From: JABAAE01 sp036336715
Lineage (GTDB): Bacteria > Planctomycetota > Planctomycetia > Pirellulales > Pirellulaceae
Length of the DNA: 64,000 nt
Direction of reading: 5' to 3'
Assembly (NCBI GenBank): GCA_036336715.1
Contig: JAYZFP010000068.1
Location: 1 to 64,000 of the forward strand
Of this stretch, positions 16,547 to 26,662 are shown piece after piece (the stretch's first letter is position 1; every line of letters starts with the position of its first letter). The notes beneath the pieces are model-generated. The model saw only the letters and a program-made list of their open reading frames with translations. It was not told the DNA's origin and made no database searches. A program made the translations under genes and the position numbers.

Positions 16547-18548
16547 CAATGATCGGTGGGACGGGACATTCGATCGACTCGGCAAAGGCGCGAAACAGTT
16601 CGGCTTCGTCAACGGTGACCTTGCCATCGGCCGCCACAGCGGTCGCCGCTGCGTGCAGTATCTGCTTTTTCAGCCCGGCGTTTGCCTGGTTCACCTTGTC
16701 CAACGCGGTATCCAGCACCTGGAAATTGCACTGTTCCTTGGGCGTCAATTCAAATGGAATCGACTCGCCGAAAGACTTGGCCGCCTGGCGAAAGGCGTTC
16801 ACGGTTTCCTGTTCGTCGTCGTGTCCGACATGCACCAGTATCGAGAGAATCAGTTCGATTTCGTTCTTGATCTGGCCGACCTTGCCGAATTTGACCTGGG
16901 TCGGTGAACGGAAACCATAACGTCGATCCAGATGGGTCAGCAGCAGGTGCTGAAGGATAAACTCGAAAAGATCGATTTTCTGGTCGGCTCTGACCAGCTC
17001 GATCACGCTGTAACCAAACCGCTTGTACTGCTCAATGGAGAGCTGCGAAAGCGTGGACTGCACGATCTCGAGGCAGGGCAAACGGTGAGCCTGTTGCATC
17101 TGCGCAACAACGGGCATCAGCCGGACCGTTTCTTCCCCGGTGGGCTCTCCCTCGGACCTATGGATGATCGCCAGCTGCTTGCTGCGAACCTGCTCATCCT
17201 CGTCCAGCAGCAGACAATAAACCACGCAGCGGGCACTGAAAGGATCGTGAATGGCCGACTTGACCACCTCGGGGAGCTCTGCCAACAGGTTGTTCGAGTG
17301 GCTGACATGTTCTTCGTCCAGCATGCCCACACCGGCGATAATGGCCGCCGGGTTCAATGGCATCTCCGACCCCGGCATGCCCTGGCTCATTTCCCCAAGC
17401 GGTCCGAACCCCTCACCCCCGAGACCGGGGATGGGCAGCGACTGAAGCATCGCGGCAGGATCCTGCTGATTCACAGCCGAACCCGAATCTGCTGCGGTCA
17501 CAACCGGCTGTTGATACCGCTTTTGCATGTACTCTCCATAGTCACCATCAAAACTGGGATCGATCCTCAGTATCCTCTCACCCAAGGGGGGATGGGTGGC
17601 CATTCCCCCCAGTTTCATCGTGATGCCTTCGGCAAAGAACATGTGACTTGCCTGGGAAGCTGTCGGAATCTCGAGACGGGATCCCTCGGTATGAGCACCG
17701 ATGACTTTCAAAGCGCCGCTGATCGTACCGGGATCCCGCGTAAACTGAACTGCAGAAGCATCCGCGAGGTACTCCCTCTGCCGGGAGATCGCCGCCTGGA
17801 TCATGCTGGCGCACCATTGTCCGAGGAATCCCACGATCATCACCACCAGGCCAATGACCAAAAAGAATATGGCCGGGTTGTTCTTGTTGTCTCGACTGCG
17901 GCCGGAAGACATGGCACCGGCAAAGCGAAACATGTAATAGCCCATAATCGCCAGGACCTGGATTCCAAACAGCCAACCGATCAGCTTGATATTCAATCGC
18001 ATGTCGCCGTTGAGAATATGACTGAATTCGTGTGCGATCACACCCTGCAATTCCGAGCGATTCAGGGTTTCGATCGTGCCACGGTTGACACCGATCACGG
18101 CATCGGTAGGTGAATAGCCCGCGGCGAAGGCGTTGATGCCCGCTTCGTGATCAAGCACGTAAACAGGCGGGACGGGCGTCCCGGAAGCCAGGGCCATTTC
18201 CTCGACCACATTCATCACCATCCGTTCATGGGGATCGGGGCTGCCGGGATAGATCAGCCTTCCTCCCAGCATCTGGGCTACCTTGTCACCCCCACTTCGG
18301 AGTTCCCATGTTTTTAACAGGCTGGCCAAGCCGACAACGGAGGTTACCCCCAGGGTGACAGCCAACAGGACCAGCGGGCGGAACCAGGTGACCGTATGGC
18401 CAGGCTGATCCTGTTCCTGGGCCACGTTCAGGATCGCGGCTACAGCGATGTAGATCACCAGGATCATCATGAAAATCGCCAGGCCGAAATAAAAGACCAG
18501 CAGCTTGGTCTTCCCCCGGGCCTTGTCCTGGTTGGCAAAAAAATCCAT
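16527..18548 (-). CDS. M48 family zinc metalloprotease (HtpX-like) with C-terminal extension
   Basis: This 673-residue membrane protease has two N-terminal hydrophobic segments, then the catalytic domain with HEFSH (173-177) and a downstream REYLAD segment supplying the third zinc ligand. Two further hydrophobic segments lie between them, as in HtpX. HtpX-type enzymes cut damaged membrane proteins. Residues from about 330 onward form a long extension absent from classic HtpX (about 290 residues); its last part, ending KVTVDEAELFRAFAESI, resembles the helical core of TerB-like domains. LemA is encoded just upstream on the same strand, the common LemA/M48 pairing. The stop codon lies in the loop of a strong inverted repeat. 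Confidence 0.9.
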   Translation of the reverse strand: MDFFANQDKARGKTKLLVFYFGLAIFMMILVIYIAVAAILNVAQEQDQPGHTVTWFRPLVLLAVTLGVTSVVGLASLLKTWELRSGGDKVAQMLGGRLIYPGSPDPHERMVMNVVEEMALASGTPVPPVYVLDHEAGINAFAAGYSPTDAVIGVNRGTIETLNRSELQGVIAHEFSHILNGDMRLNIKLIGWLFGIQVLAIMGYYMFRFAGAMSSGRSRDNKNNPAIFFLVIGLVVMIVGFLGQWCASMIQAAISRQREYLADASAVQFTRDPGTISGALKVIGAHTEGSRLEIPTASQASHMFFAEGITMKLGGMATHPPLGERILRIDPSFDGDYGEYMQKRYQQPVVTAADSGSAVNQQDPAAMLQSLPIPGLGGEGFGPLGEMSQGMPGSEMPLNPAAIIAGVGMLDEEHVSHSNNLLAELPEVVKSAIHDPFSARCVVYCLLLDEDEQVRSKQLAIIHRSEGEPTGEETVRLMPVVAQMQQAHRLPCLEIVQSTLSQLSIEQYKRFGYSVIELVRADQKIDLFEFILQHLLLTHLDRRYGFRSPTQVKFGKVGQIKNEIELILSILVHVGHDDEQETVNAFRQAAKSFGESIPFELTPKEQCNFQVLDTALDKVNQANAGLKKQILHAAATAVAADGKVTVDEAELFRAFAESIECPVPPIIATETEA

Positions 18549-18770
18549 CGGTTCCTCGTTGCTTTTTGGTTAGAGCGTTTTCAAATGAAATTGGCCTCCC
18601 GTTCGCTGAAGCCAGCATCTCCTGCAATCAACATCGCGTTAAATGAAATTCACTTCAGGTCACCTTCGAATCCAGCTCGATTTAGTGCAGGTTTTCCGAG
18701 CGAATCCTCCCTGTTCAGTGTACATTCGGCAGCATCCGGTTTTAAGAACCAACCGCCCGATCTCTGGGCC

Positions 18771-18821
18771 CCACCATGACGACCGCTCCACCATGACGAC
18801 CGCTCCACCTTGACGACCGCG
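18771..18821. repeat. Three tandem copies of a 17-bp unit
   Basis: CCACCATGACGACCGCT occurs at 18771-18787 and 18788-18804. A third copy at 18805-18821 has two changes (CCACCTTGACGACCGCG). It lies between the LemA terminator and the M48 gene. Confidence 0.95.
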
Positions 18822-18844
18822 AAACCGCTTCAACAAGGCGGCGC

Positions 18845-18871
18845 AAAAAAACACGCGCACACGGCGCGTGT
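18845..18871 (-). terminator. Rho-independent terminator of the LemA gene
   Basis: ACACGCGC (18851-18858) and GCGCGTGT (18864-18871) form an 8-bp stem with a 5-nt loop. Read on the minus strand it is followed by a run of T residues (18851-18845). It lies 22 nt past the LemA stop. Confidence 0.8.
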
Positions 18872-18893
18872 CTCAGTGAAGCAAAGCTCTTGC

Positions 18894-19505
18894 CTAAAAT
18901 TCAACCTTGGGACGGGCCCGGGCCTCTTCCGCCTCTTTCTCATCCAGCTCCCACAGCTCCGCCGCATGAAACCCGAGCTTGCCGGCAAACAGGACCGCCG
19001 GAAATACTTCGCGGGAGTTATTGTAGGAAGTCACCGAATCGTTGTATCCCTGGCGGGCAAAGCCGACCTTGTTCTCTGTAGAGGTCAATTCTTCCTGCAG
19101 CGACAACATGTTCTGGTTGGCCTTCAGGTCGGGGTAGTTCTCCGAAACCATCAGAAGCCGGGACAGGGTTCCTCCGAGCGAGGCCTCGGACTGGGCCAAG
19201 TTCTGCATGGTAGAAGGGTCACCCGGATTTGCGGATGCTGCCTGCTGGGCAGCGAACGCCGTATTTCGGGCCGCGATCACAGCCTCAAGCGTTTCACTCT
19301 CATGCTTCATGTAACCCTTGGCGGTTTCCACCAGGTTGGGAATCAGATCGTATCGCCGCTTGAGCTGAACATCGATCTGGGAAAAAGCATTCTTGTAGCG
19401 ATTGCGCTGCACCACCAGGCCGTTGTAAACCGACCAGGCATAAAGGGCCACAGCCACCATGAGCAAGAACAGAAGGCAGACAACGCCGAGAATGATCCAA
19501 ATCAC
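18894..19505 (-). CDS. LemA family protein
   Basis: This 203-residue protein has an N-terminal membrane anchor (WIILGVVCLLFLLMVAVALYAW) followed by the LemA helical domain, with the typical YNGLVVQRNRYKNAFSQIDVQLKRR and DLIPNLVETAKGY segments. LemA proteins are membrane-anchored helical-bundle proteins of poorly defined function, often encoded with M48 proteases, as here. The start is GTG at 19505, with AGAGGA 9 nt upstream. A clear terminator separates it from the M48 gene, so co-transcription would require read-through. Confidence 0.93.
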   Translation of the reverse strand: MIWIILGVVCLLFLLMVAVALYAWSVYNGLVVQRNRYKNAFSQIDVQLKRRYDLIPNLVETAKGYMKHESETLEAVIAARNTAFAAQQAASANPGDPSTMQNLAQSEASLGGTLSRLLMVSENYPDLKANQNMLSLQEELTSTENKVGFARQGYNDSVTSYNNSREVFPAVLFAGKLGFHAAELWELDEKEAEEARARPKVEF

Positions 19506-19724
19506 GTTTTGAATTCCTCTACCAAAAAACTATCAAACTTACATTCAACTGTTCGAGTTTCCGGTTCCCATCTTGGAAACAAAATCAGCACCGTTCCAAT
19601 TTTGGGTGCTTTGCAGCCGTGTCGCAACACGACAGCCCTGTTTTCCGGCGGAATTAAGCAAAAACCGCGAATCACTCATTTTCGTCCGGCAGACTCTGCA
19701 GGCAACAGGGTCCACTGGTGTCAT

Positions 19725-22700
19725 TCACGAGCCAAATTTGTCGACAGCTGAATTCTTGATCCCCTTGAGATCCAGTTTCCCGGTCCCCAGGACCGGTATC
19801 GAATCCACCTGCATGAAGCTGTCAGCGCTGGGGATATACAGGTTGGGAAGGCCCCGGTCTGAAAGCCCGCTCCGCAGATCGTCCACCGACATTTCCAGTT
19901 CGGTATGCACAACCACCAGTCGCTCACCCTTCTTGTCATCCGGCACGGCAGTCACCACGGCCCGAATCCCCTCTTCATCATCCACGCCGATGATATCGTT
20001 GAGCGCCTCTTCGATTTGCAGGTGAGGAACCATCTCTCCACCGATTTTTGAAAACCGGCTGATCCGGCCAGTGATTGAAATGAAACCCTGCTCATCGATC
20101 CGGGCCACGTCACCAGTCTTGTACCATCCGTCCTGGATGACTTCTCCGGTCAGGTCGTCACGTTGGTAGTAGCCCTTCATCACGTTGGGCCCCTTGATCC
20201 ACAACATGCCGGCTTCACCCGGGCCAAGCTCCTCGCCGCTGTCCAGGTCAAGGATCCTGGCAGTTACCCCTGGCAGTGGCCTGCCGATCGTTCCCTCCCG
20301 GCAACCATCCTCTGCTTCCCCTTTTGCCCGACTGGGAGGTACGTTGACCGATACCACGGGCGAAAGCTCGGTCGCCCCGTAACCCTCGACGGGCCGAATG
20401 CCGAATTTTTCCTCAAAGGCATCAGCCAGGTCGGCCGGCAGTTTTTCAGCGCCGGTCACGACAACTTCCAGGGTCTTGAACTGCTCTTCCTTGGTTCGCT
20501 TCAGGTAACCCCGCAGAAAGGTCGGTGTGGAAATCAGGACGGTGCCGCTGAACTTGTCACACAGTTTTCCAATCTGCCGACCATCCAGAGGTGTGTAGTG
20601 ATAGGCGGCCGCCACATCCAGCATTGAGTTGCCCCACAGGGTGACCGTGTAACCAAAGGAGTGGAAAAACGGCAAAATCCCCATCAGCACGTCAGAGGAC
20701 TTCAGGTCGATGACTTTCTGGAAAGCTTCGATATTGGATGCCACATTGTTCTGGGTCAGCATGACTCCCTTGGGTGTGCCTGTGGAACCGGACGTAAAGA
20801 TAATGGTGGAAACATCGTCCGGCTGGATCGCCCCCAGTCCAAGGCTGCTTTCCAGCAGGAACGAGGGCATGGCGTAGGCCTGCATGGCGGCGATCGCCTT
20901 GTCCATTTTTGACACCTTGCTTTTGAGCGACTCCAGCTCAACCACCTCGGCATCCAGGTTGAGGCCCAGCTTGGAAATCACCTGCTTGCTGGTGAGGATG
21001 TGCTTGATGCCGGCAGCCTGGATGCAGGCGTTGATGATTTCCTCGGAGGCCGAATAATTCAGGTTGACCGTGGTCCGCTTGTCGAGAGCCAGGGACATGT
21101 TGACTACGGCGCCACCCTTGGATGGAGGAAGCAATACCCCAACCCGTTGTTCATCATCTTCCAGCACGTGATTTCGCAGCAACTTTCGCAGTACCAGGCA
21201 ACTGGTCAGGTACATTCCCCCGCTGACCTCTCCCTCGGTCAGGTCCGAAAGCTTGGTTTTGAATTTTCGCTGCTTGCAGCGTCGAATGAACTGGCGTGCG
21301 GGGGCAATGAATGCGGAATCGGAACTCATGGTATTCACTCCAAGTTCGAGGATGGATTGACGCGCCTGGTAGACGCTGGTGGGACGATCCAGCGGTTCGC
21401 CAAAATGGACCGAGACCGGGGGCCGAAAACGGGAAGGTATTTTCCAGGACCGTCGGCCCGAACCGGGGGTACGGTTGCTCCCGCCGATGTCGTCGATCAC
21501 GGCCGGAATCACCGGTACGGGGGACTTGTCCAGAAACTCCTGCAGCAGGGGATCCAGGGCATGGACCTGTCCGGTCTGTGAGATTTTTTCTTCAGGAAAA
21601 GCAACCAGCAACTCACCATGGGAAAGTGCCTTGCGGGCATCGGCCAGCCCCTGCTGAATCGAAGAGGGGCCGCCGGCGATCCGGATCTGACCCCAGAAAT
21701 TCAGCCAACTTTCGAACCAGCCCTGTCCTGGCTTGGAAAAGGAAACCAGGCGAACCCGCCTCGGACTGAAGAGGACCAACAGGGCGCGATCCAACCAGGA
21801 AATCCGGTTGCAAAGCACGATTGCCCCCCGGTCTTCGGGAACCCGCTGTTCATCATGAATGCGAATGCGGTAAAAGACCTGCAGCATCCACCAGGCGTCA
21901 AAGCGGAGCGACGCAAGCGGCAGCCGCCAGACCACGAAAACAAAAACGGGTATCGTTGCCAGTCCCATGATCACGAATACCTGGCGGGCGGTAAACATTT
22001 TTTTACCGCCAATCTGCTGGAACACGGAATGGCTGAGCGATTTTTTGTCAGGAAAACGATCGTAATACTCATCCAGGGTCCCCAGTTCCCCTTTGTCCTG
22101 CAGGTGGGAAAACTCGGCCCACAGCAGGTTGGCGTACAAAAGGTCCTTTGGCAACTCAGTATTCAAACTGAGCTCCTCCTCAATCCTGACAGCCGGTTCG
22201 GCCGGTTCGGTTTTACCCGCACCTGCCTTTTTTCTGGTGACTTTGGGATTTTCGGCTCCCAGGAGAATGTCGAAAAATCCGGGTGGAGTGCCGAGGGAAC
22301 TGTTTCTCTGGCTGTAAGCCTCCTGCTGTTTTTTGCTGAAGTCCCTGGTTCTGTCTTCAATTTCCATGCGGACATCAGCCGTCGTTTCATCTGCTGACCG
22401 TCGAACCTCGGCTATTTTGTCGACCGAACCCTCCTGCACGGACGAGCCAAGCACACCAAAGATAATCGAGTTGGCAAACATACCGGTAAAAATCAGGAAG
22501 TTGTTGGCTGCCAGGATGGCTCCCCTTTTTTCAGCTGGACTCTTTTTCTGCAGGTAAGCAGCAAGGGGTACGTCGAACAGACCGCTGGAAGCACCCAACG
22601 CGGCCAGGAAAAGACAGCTCAGGATCATGCCCGCATTCAGTGGCGACGAAGCCGCCAGGAAACCATCCGGGGTCAGGAGCATCGCAATCGAAAAGAACGC

Positions 22701-23642
22701 GATAAAGAAAGCCCCAATGTGCAGCATGCCCAGTTCCACACGTCCCCCGGACCAGATTCCGGCCAGAACGCTTCCAAAACCGACTCCAAAGACCAGTGAG
22801 ATCAGGAGTGGTAACTTGGAGGTCTCGTACATTCCACCACTCTGCACCGCAAAGGCATCAATGTTCAGAGTGGCCAGCATGCCAATCGACCAGAAGAACA
22901 TCTCTCCCAGGGAAACGATGAAAAGGTCGCGTCGGGCAAACAGGGTGCCCAGGTCACGCACGGTCTGCAGGGGTGCATTCCAGGGAAAAGAAGCATTCGG
23001 ATTGGCAACTGGGGACTTCTGGATTCCCAGGCTGAACAAAGTTCCTACCACGGCGATTCCCAGCAGGATGGCGGCCGAGGCCCAGAGGTTGGCCTGTCCG
23101 AAATCACCACCAAAATCAGCCAGCCAGTTCCCCAGCCCCATGCCGATGATCGTCGCGGTGACGGTTGATAAACCGAACCAGCCATTGGCGGCCGAAAGCT
23201 CTCTCTCTTCGACCAGGTCCGGAATGGTGGCTACCTTGGAGGGGGCGAACAGGGCGCTCTGCGCACCCATCAGACCAACCGAGATGAACAGCAGCGGGAC
23301 ACTGCCAATGGCAATCGCGAACACGCCCAGTCCCATGATGATCACCTCCGCAATCTTGCAGCCGATGATGACATCGACTTTGCGGTAGCGGTCTGCGAGC
23401 CAACCCGCCGGGGATGCCAGCAAAAGGTACGGCAGCAGGAAGACCGCCGAGCCGACCATGATGATGCTGTTCCAGTCCCCGGGATTCACATAGTCTTTGC
23501 CAATCCCGATCACCAGCCAGCGAAAGATGTTGTCGTTGATGGACGTCAGCCACTGGGTCAACATCAGGGAATAAAAGCTGAGCGACTTCATTCCCGGCTT
23601 GGCGAGCGGAGGCAAGCTGTCCATCTCGGTCGCGCTGCTCAT
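19725..23642 (-). CDS. MFS transporter / PlsC-like acyltransferase / acyl-ACP synthetase fusion (Aas-LplT-like)
   Basis: This 1305-residue protein joins three modules. Residues 1 to about 430 form an MFS membrane domain like the lysophospholipid flippase LplT. Residues from about 590 to 800 resemble a glycerophospholipid acyltransferase. The remainder is an AMP-forming acyl-activating domain with TIIFTSGSTGTPKGV, GYGATELSP, YKTGDVARI and a C-terminal GTGKLDLKG. Together they match systems that re-import and re-acylate lysophospholipids. The acyltransferase module is abnormal: the HX4D catalytic motif reads N-R613-I-S-W-L-D618, with Arg in place of His, and the FPEG motif reads FPEE (682-685). 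It is therefore probably inactive or altered. The start at 23642 has AGGG about 11 nt upstream. Confidence 0.9.
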   Translation of the reverse strand: MSSATEMDSLPPLAKPGMKSLSFYSLMLTQWLTSINDNIFRWLVIGIGKDYVNPGDWNSIIMVGSAVFLLPYLLLASPAGWLADRYRKVDVIIGCKIAEVIIMGLGVFAIAIGSVPLLFISVGLMGAQSALFAPSKVATIPDLVEERELSAANGWFGLSTVTATIIGMGLGNWLADFGGDFGQANLWASAAILLGIAVVGTLFSLGIQKSPVANPNASFPWNAPLQTVRDLGTLFARRDLFIVSLGEMFFWSIGMLATLNIDAFAVQSGGMYETSKLPLLISLVFGVGFGSVLAGIWSGGRVELGMLHIGAFFIAFFSIAMLLTPDGFLAASSPLNAGMILSCLFLAALGASSGLFDVPLAAYLQKKSPAEKRGAILAANNFLIFTGMFANSIIFGVLGSSVQEGSVDKIAEVRRSADETTADVRMEIEDRTRDFSKKQQEAYSQRNSSLGTPPGFFDILLGAENPKVTRKKAGAGKTEPAEPAVRIEEELSLNTELPKDLLYANLLWAEFSHLQDKGELGTLDEYYDRFPDKKSLSHSVFQQIGGKKMFTARQVFVIMGLATIPVFVFVVWRLPLASLRFDAWWMLQVFYRIRIHDEQRVPEDRGAIVLCNRISWLDRALLVLFSPRRVRLVSFSKPGQGWFESWLNFWGQIRIAGGPSSIQQGLADARKALSHGELLVAFPEEKISQTGQVHALDPLLQEFLDKSPVPVIPAVIDDIGGSNRTPGSGRRSWKIPSRFRPPVSVHFGEPLDRPTSVYQARQSILELGVNTMSSDSAFIAPARQFIRRCKQRKFKTKLSDLTEGEVSGGMYLTSCLVLRKLLRNHVLEDDEQRVGVLLPPSKGGAVVNMSLALDKRTTVNLNYSASEEIINACIQAAGIKHILTSKQVISKLGLNLDAEVVELESLKSKVSKMDKAIAAMQAYAMPSFLLESSLGLGAIQPDDVSTIIFTSGSTGTPKGVMLTQNNVASNIEAFQKVIDLKSSDVLMGILPFFHSFGYTVTLWGNSMLDVAAAYHYTPLDGRQIGKLCDKFSGTVLISTPTFLRGYLKRTKEEQFKTLEVVVTGAEKLPADLADAFEEKFGIRPVEGYGATELSPVVSVNVPPSRAKGEAEDGCREGTIGRPLPGVTARILDLDSGEELGPGEAGMLWIKGPNVMKGYYQRDDLTGEVIQDGWYKTGDVARIDEQGFISITGRISRFSKIGGEMVPHLQIEEALNDIIGVDDEEGIRAVVTAVPDDKKGERLVVVHTELEMSVDDLRSGLSDRGLPNLYIPSADSFMQVDSIPVLGTGKLDLKGIKNSAVDKFGS

Positions 23643-23833
23643 TGATTGAAGGCCCTGGTCCTAATGTCGCTGGGAAGAGCCAATTCCTGCCGAGCGCCGA
23701 CGAATGTGGCCGGCGAGGGTTGGCCCGGACGAATCGTCCCACCCAATTTTTCTTGGATTCGACCGCCAAGTCAACAAACACAGGCGACCCTGCCTTCATA
23801 AAGCCCACTTTTCATTTTTTTTCGGATGCTTCG

Positions 23834-23870
23834 AAAAAAACCGGTGGAATCCCGATCGCCAGGGAACCGG
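23834..23870 (-). terminator. Probable terminator of the DegT aminotransferase gene
   Basis: CCGGT (23841-23845) pairs with ACCGG (23866-23870) and TCCC (23850-23853) with GGGA (23862-23865), with a 4-nt bulge on one side. Read on the minus strand the stem is followed by seven T residues (23840-23834). It lies about 20 nt past the aminotransferase stop. Confidence 0.6.
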
Positions 23871-23889
23871 AGGGGAACGAAGGGTCCCG

Positions 23890-25053
23890 TCAGGACGCCA
23901 TTCGCAGGGATCCTTCCGAACCCAGGCAATCCACCAGTCGGTCCACTACGGCATTCTGCTCATCCGCCGTCATCTCCGGAAAGATTGGGAGGCTGAGAAC
24001 GTCCTGAGCGGCAGCGTTGGTTTCATTCAGCGCGTCCGGATCGGCAAACAGGGTGCGGAAGCATTTCTGCTGATGTAGCGGTACCGGGTAGTAAATTTCC
24101 GAACCGACTCCCTGGTCATTCAGTTTTTGCCGTACCTCATCCCGGTCGTGAGTCTGCAGGCGTATCGTGTACTGGTTCCAGACGTGGTAGCAATCCTCCA
24201 CCTCGGTCGGCAACTTGAGGAGGCCGGAAATACCATTCGCCTTGAAGAGTCGATGATAGCGACTGGCATTGGCGCGTCGGGCCTCGCTGATTTCGTGAAG
24301 ACGCCTGATCTTGATGGAGAGCGCAGCGGCCTGGATGGCATCGAGGCGACTGTTCATTCCGATCTCGGAGTGGTAGTAGCGGGGTTTCATCCCGTGGTTG
24401 GTCAACAATCGGATCCGCTCAGCCAGCTGATCATTATTGGTTGTGATCATGCCACCATCTCCGAATCCCCCGAGATTCTTGGTGGGATAGAAACTGAAGC
24501 AGCCGGTGTCACCCATGCTGCCGGCACCCTGTCCCTTGTACTGGGCTCCGATCGCCTGGGCAGCATCCTCGACCACGTGGATTCCATGGGCCCGTGAAAT
24601 ATCCAGGATCGTATCCATTTCGGCGCATTGACCAAACAGGTGCACTGGAATCACCGCCCGGGTTCTTGGTGAAATGGCCCGTTCCAGTGAATCAGGACAC
24701 ATGTTGAAGGTTACCGGATCGATATCGACAAATACCGGCTTGGCACCCAACAGCCAGGCCGCACTCCCGGTGGCGAAAAAAGTAAAGCTGGGGACGATGA
24801 CTTCCGCACCTGGTCCCACATTGAGTGCCATCAGGGAGAGCAGCAATGCGTCGCTGCCCGAGGCACAGCCGATCGCGTGCCTGGCACCGGTGACTTCAGA
24901 GACCTGGGATTCCAGCTGGGCCACGTGGGGGCCGCCCACAAACCATCCGCTTTTGACGATCTCTTCGATCGTTTCCATGATTTCGGCATGGTCCGCCGCG
25001 TTGCCACGCGGCACATCGAGAAGGGGAACACGGTCGATCGGTTGGTAATTCAT
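23890..25053 (-). CDS. DegT/DnrJ/EryC1/StrS family PLP-dependent aminotransferase
   Basis: This 387-residue enzyme is of the type that aminates keto-sugars for cell-surface polysaccharides or secondary metabolites. The cofactor-binding lysine is in SFYPTKNLGGFGDGG, and VEDAAQAIGA supplies the PLP-contacting aspartate region. The start is ATG 25053, with a near-perfect AGGAGG ribosome binding site 4 nt upstream; a longer frame to 25146 is not needed. The upstream neighbour is a GT39-like glycosyltransferase on the same strand, about 170 nt away, consistent with glycan modification. The specific sugar cannot be told from sequence. Confidence 0.92.
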   Translation of the reverse strand: MNYQPIDRVPLLDVPRGNAADHAEIMETIEEIVKSGWFVGGPHVAQLESQVSEVTGARHAIGCASGSDALLLSLMALNVGPGAEVIVPSFTFFATGSAAWLLGAKPVFVDIDPVTFNMCPDSLERAISPRTRAVIPVHLFGQCAEMDTILDISRAHGIHVVEDAAQAIGAQYKGQGAGSMGDTGCFSFYPTKNLGGFGDGGMITTNNDQLAERIRLLTNHGMKPRYYHSEIGMNSRLDAIQAAALSIKIRRLHEISEARRANASRYHRLFKANGISGLLKLPTEVEDCYHVWNQYTIRLQTHDRDEVRQKLNDQGVGSEIYYPVPLHQQKCFRTLFADPDALNETNAAAQDVLSLPIFPEMTADEQNAVVDRLVDCLGSEGSLRMAS

Positions 25054-25225
25054 TTCGCCTCCTGCGAAAAACTGGGACTTCCTGTCCCGTGTTGCCGGAA
25101 TGCACGTTTGCTGGTGCGATCCTCCTGCAAACCTGTTTCGCGTCACCCGACGCGATGAGATTCCGGTTACAAAAAGTTAGTTTGACTGGAAAATCGGGTC
25201 AAGCCGAACCGGACCATTTCAGGAG

Positions 25226-26626
25226 CTATTTCCCTTTTTCTTTGGTTCGTTCAGAACAGCTGTTCCATTCTCCGATCTTTTGCCAGCTGATGACAGCTAG
25301 CAGAGCCGTTACCACCACCAGCGGAGCTCGCATTCTCATGTTGCTCCAGTAGACAAGATGCAAACCCTGGAAAGCGATCACCAGCAGGACGGCGGGAAGG
25401 CTGCCCCGTAAGAACCGCTGAAGCGAATCCGGATTTTTTCGGCCGTACAGAAAGATACGAACCAGGCCAATGGACGCCAACAGGAAAACGACTCCGTACC
25501 AGCTGATGACGCCGACGCGCAGCAGCAGACCGGAGGTGGGTGAGGACTCCGAGGAAGCAGGTGCTGCGGGAAAGATGGACCAGAAGCGAATCACCCGGGT
25601 CAGGCAGGAAATGGCAAAATCAACCGGTCGACGGCGGATGGTCTCCATGGCCCGGTCGTAGTACATGCGGTCCTTGTGGACCTCGTCAATCTGACCGGCA
25701 CCAGCGGGGACGACTCTGCGGCTGGCTTTCCTGATTTCCAGCACCGTTTCCCGCAATTCCTTTTCCCCATCCCAGGTTCCCGGTTTCCCCGCTCGCAGGT
25801 AATCGTAAAACCGGTCGTTATTGCCAAGGTAAATCGTGTAACCACCATGAGAAGTTGCAAAGACCGGTTTACCAATCACCACCTGGTTCCTGATGATCCA
25901 GGGGACAAGAGGCAGCAAAATGCCGACCAGCATTACCAGGCTGCACCTAGTCCTCTGACGATCCGCTTCGGAACGGTTTCGAAGACCCAGGCAGAATGAC
26001 AGCAGGAAGATCAACCCACCCCAGATGAGAAATGTGGGACGGCAGAGAGCGCACAGGCCAAGGAAAACACCACAAACCAGGGCGCCCCCCGGTCGACAGG
26101 CAGAGGTAAAAAAACTCCGTAGCAGGAACAGGCCCGCCGTTGCAAAAAAAACGGCCAGCGTCTCGGTCATCACCAGACTCCCCTGGCGAATTCCAATCGG
26201 GTCCAGGGCAACCACCATCGCTACCGCAAAAGCGTGGAAACGAAACAGCCCGCACCGGTTGGCCAGAAAAAAAGAGAAATAAACAGAAAGCAACGACAGC
26301 CAGTAATGCAACAGGGCAACCGAGGCGAGGTCCAGTTGCAAATCAGCAGCAGCTGTCCCGCCGGGATCGCGGCGATCGGTTTCCCCACCCTCGGTGACAA
26401 AAAGCGAAATCAACAATGGGTACAGGGGAGGACGGTAAGCCGTTGGCTGTAAGGCCACGTCAAAAGTCTGGCCGTAAACTCCATGGTTCGCCACATTTTC
26501 GGCAATTTGACGATACCCGTCCGGGTCCTGCTGCAAGTCCCCGAAAAACCAGAGCAAAAAGAAACCTCGCAGGATTCCTGCCGCAAACAATGCTGCCAAC
26601 AACCACCGATAGTTTGTACCTCTCAA
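25226..26626 (-). CDS. GT39/ArnT-like membrane glycosyltransferase
   Basis: This 466-residue integral membrane protein has about ten hydrophobic segments. Its first extracytoplasmic loop contains DPDGYRQIAENVANHGVYG and PTAYRPPLYPLLI, the pattern of the dolichyl-phosphate-mannose/ArnT superfamily (GT-C fold), where the acidic residue in the first loop is catalytic. Such enzymes transfer sugars from a lipid-linked donor outside the membrane. The start is TTG at 26626, with GAGG 8 nt upstream. Its neighbours are an aminotransferase for sugar modification downstream and a kinase upstream. Donor and acceptor are unknown. Confidence 0.82.
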   Translation of the reverse strand: MRGTNYRWLLAALFAAGILRGFFLLWFFGDLQQDPDGYRQIAENVANHGVYGQTFDVALQPTAYRPPLYPLLISLFVTEGGETDRRDPGGTAAADLQLDLASVALLHYWLSLLSVYFSFFLANRCGLFRFHAFAVAMVVALDPIGIRQGSLVMTETLAVFFATAGLFLLRSFFTSACRPGGALVCGVFLGLCALCRPTFLIWGGLIFLLSFCLGLRNRSEADRQRTRCSLVMLVGILLPLVPWIIRNQVVIGKPVFATSHGGYTIYLGNNDRFYDYLRAGKPGTWDGEKELRETVLEIRKASRRVVPAGAGQIDEVHKDRMYYDRAMETIRRRPVDFAISCLTRVIRFWSIFPAAPASSESSPTSGLLLRVGVISWYGVVFLLASIGLVRIFLYGRKNPDSLQRFLRGSLPAVLLVIAFQGLHLVYWSNMRMRAPLVVVTALLAVISWQKIGEWNSCSERTKEKGK

Positions 26627-26662
26627 GATGATGGCCTCGAGTGTTGGGTCCCCGTGACAGCT

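Larger units (their letters stand above)
18549..18893. other. Gap between lemA and M48 genes
   Basis: This 345-nt stretch holds the LemA terminator and three tandem 17-bp repeats, both listed separately. The rest (18549-18770) probably contains the M48 promoter. AAATGAAATT occurs twice (near 18583 and 18639), but no box pair is clear. No gene is supported. Confidence 0.5.
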
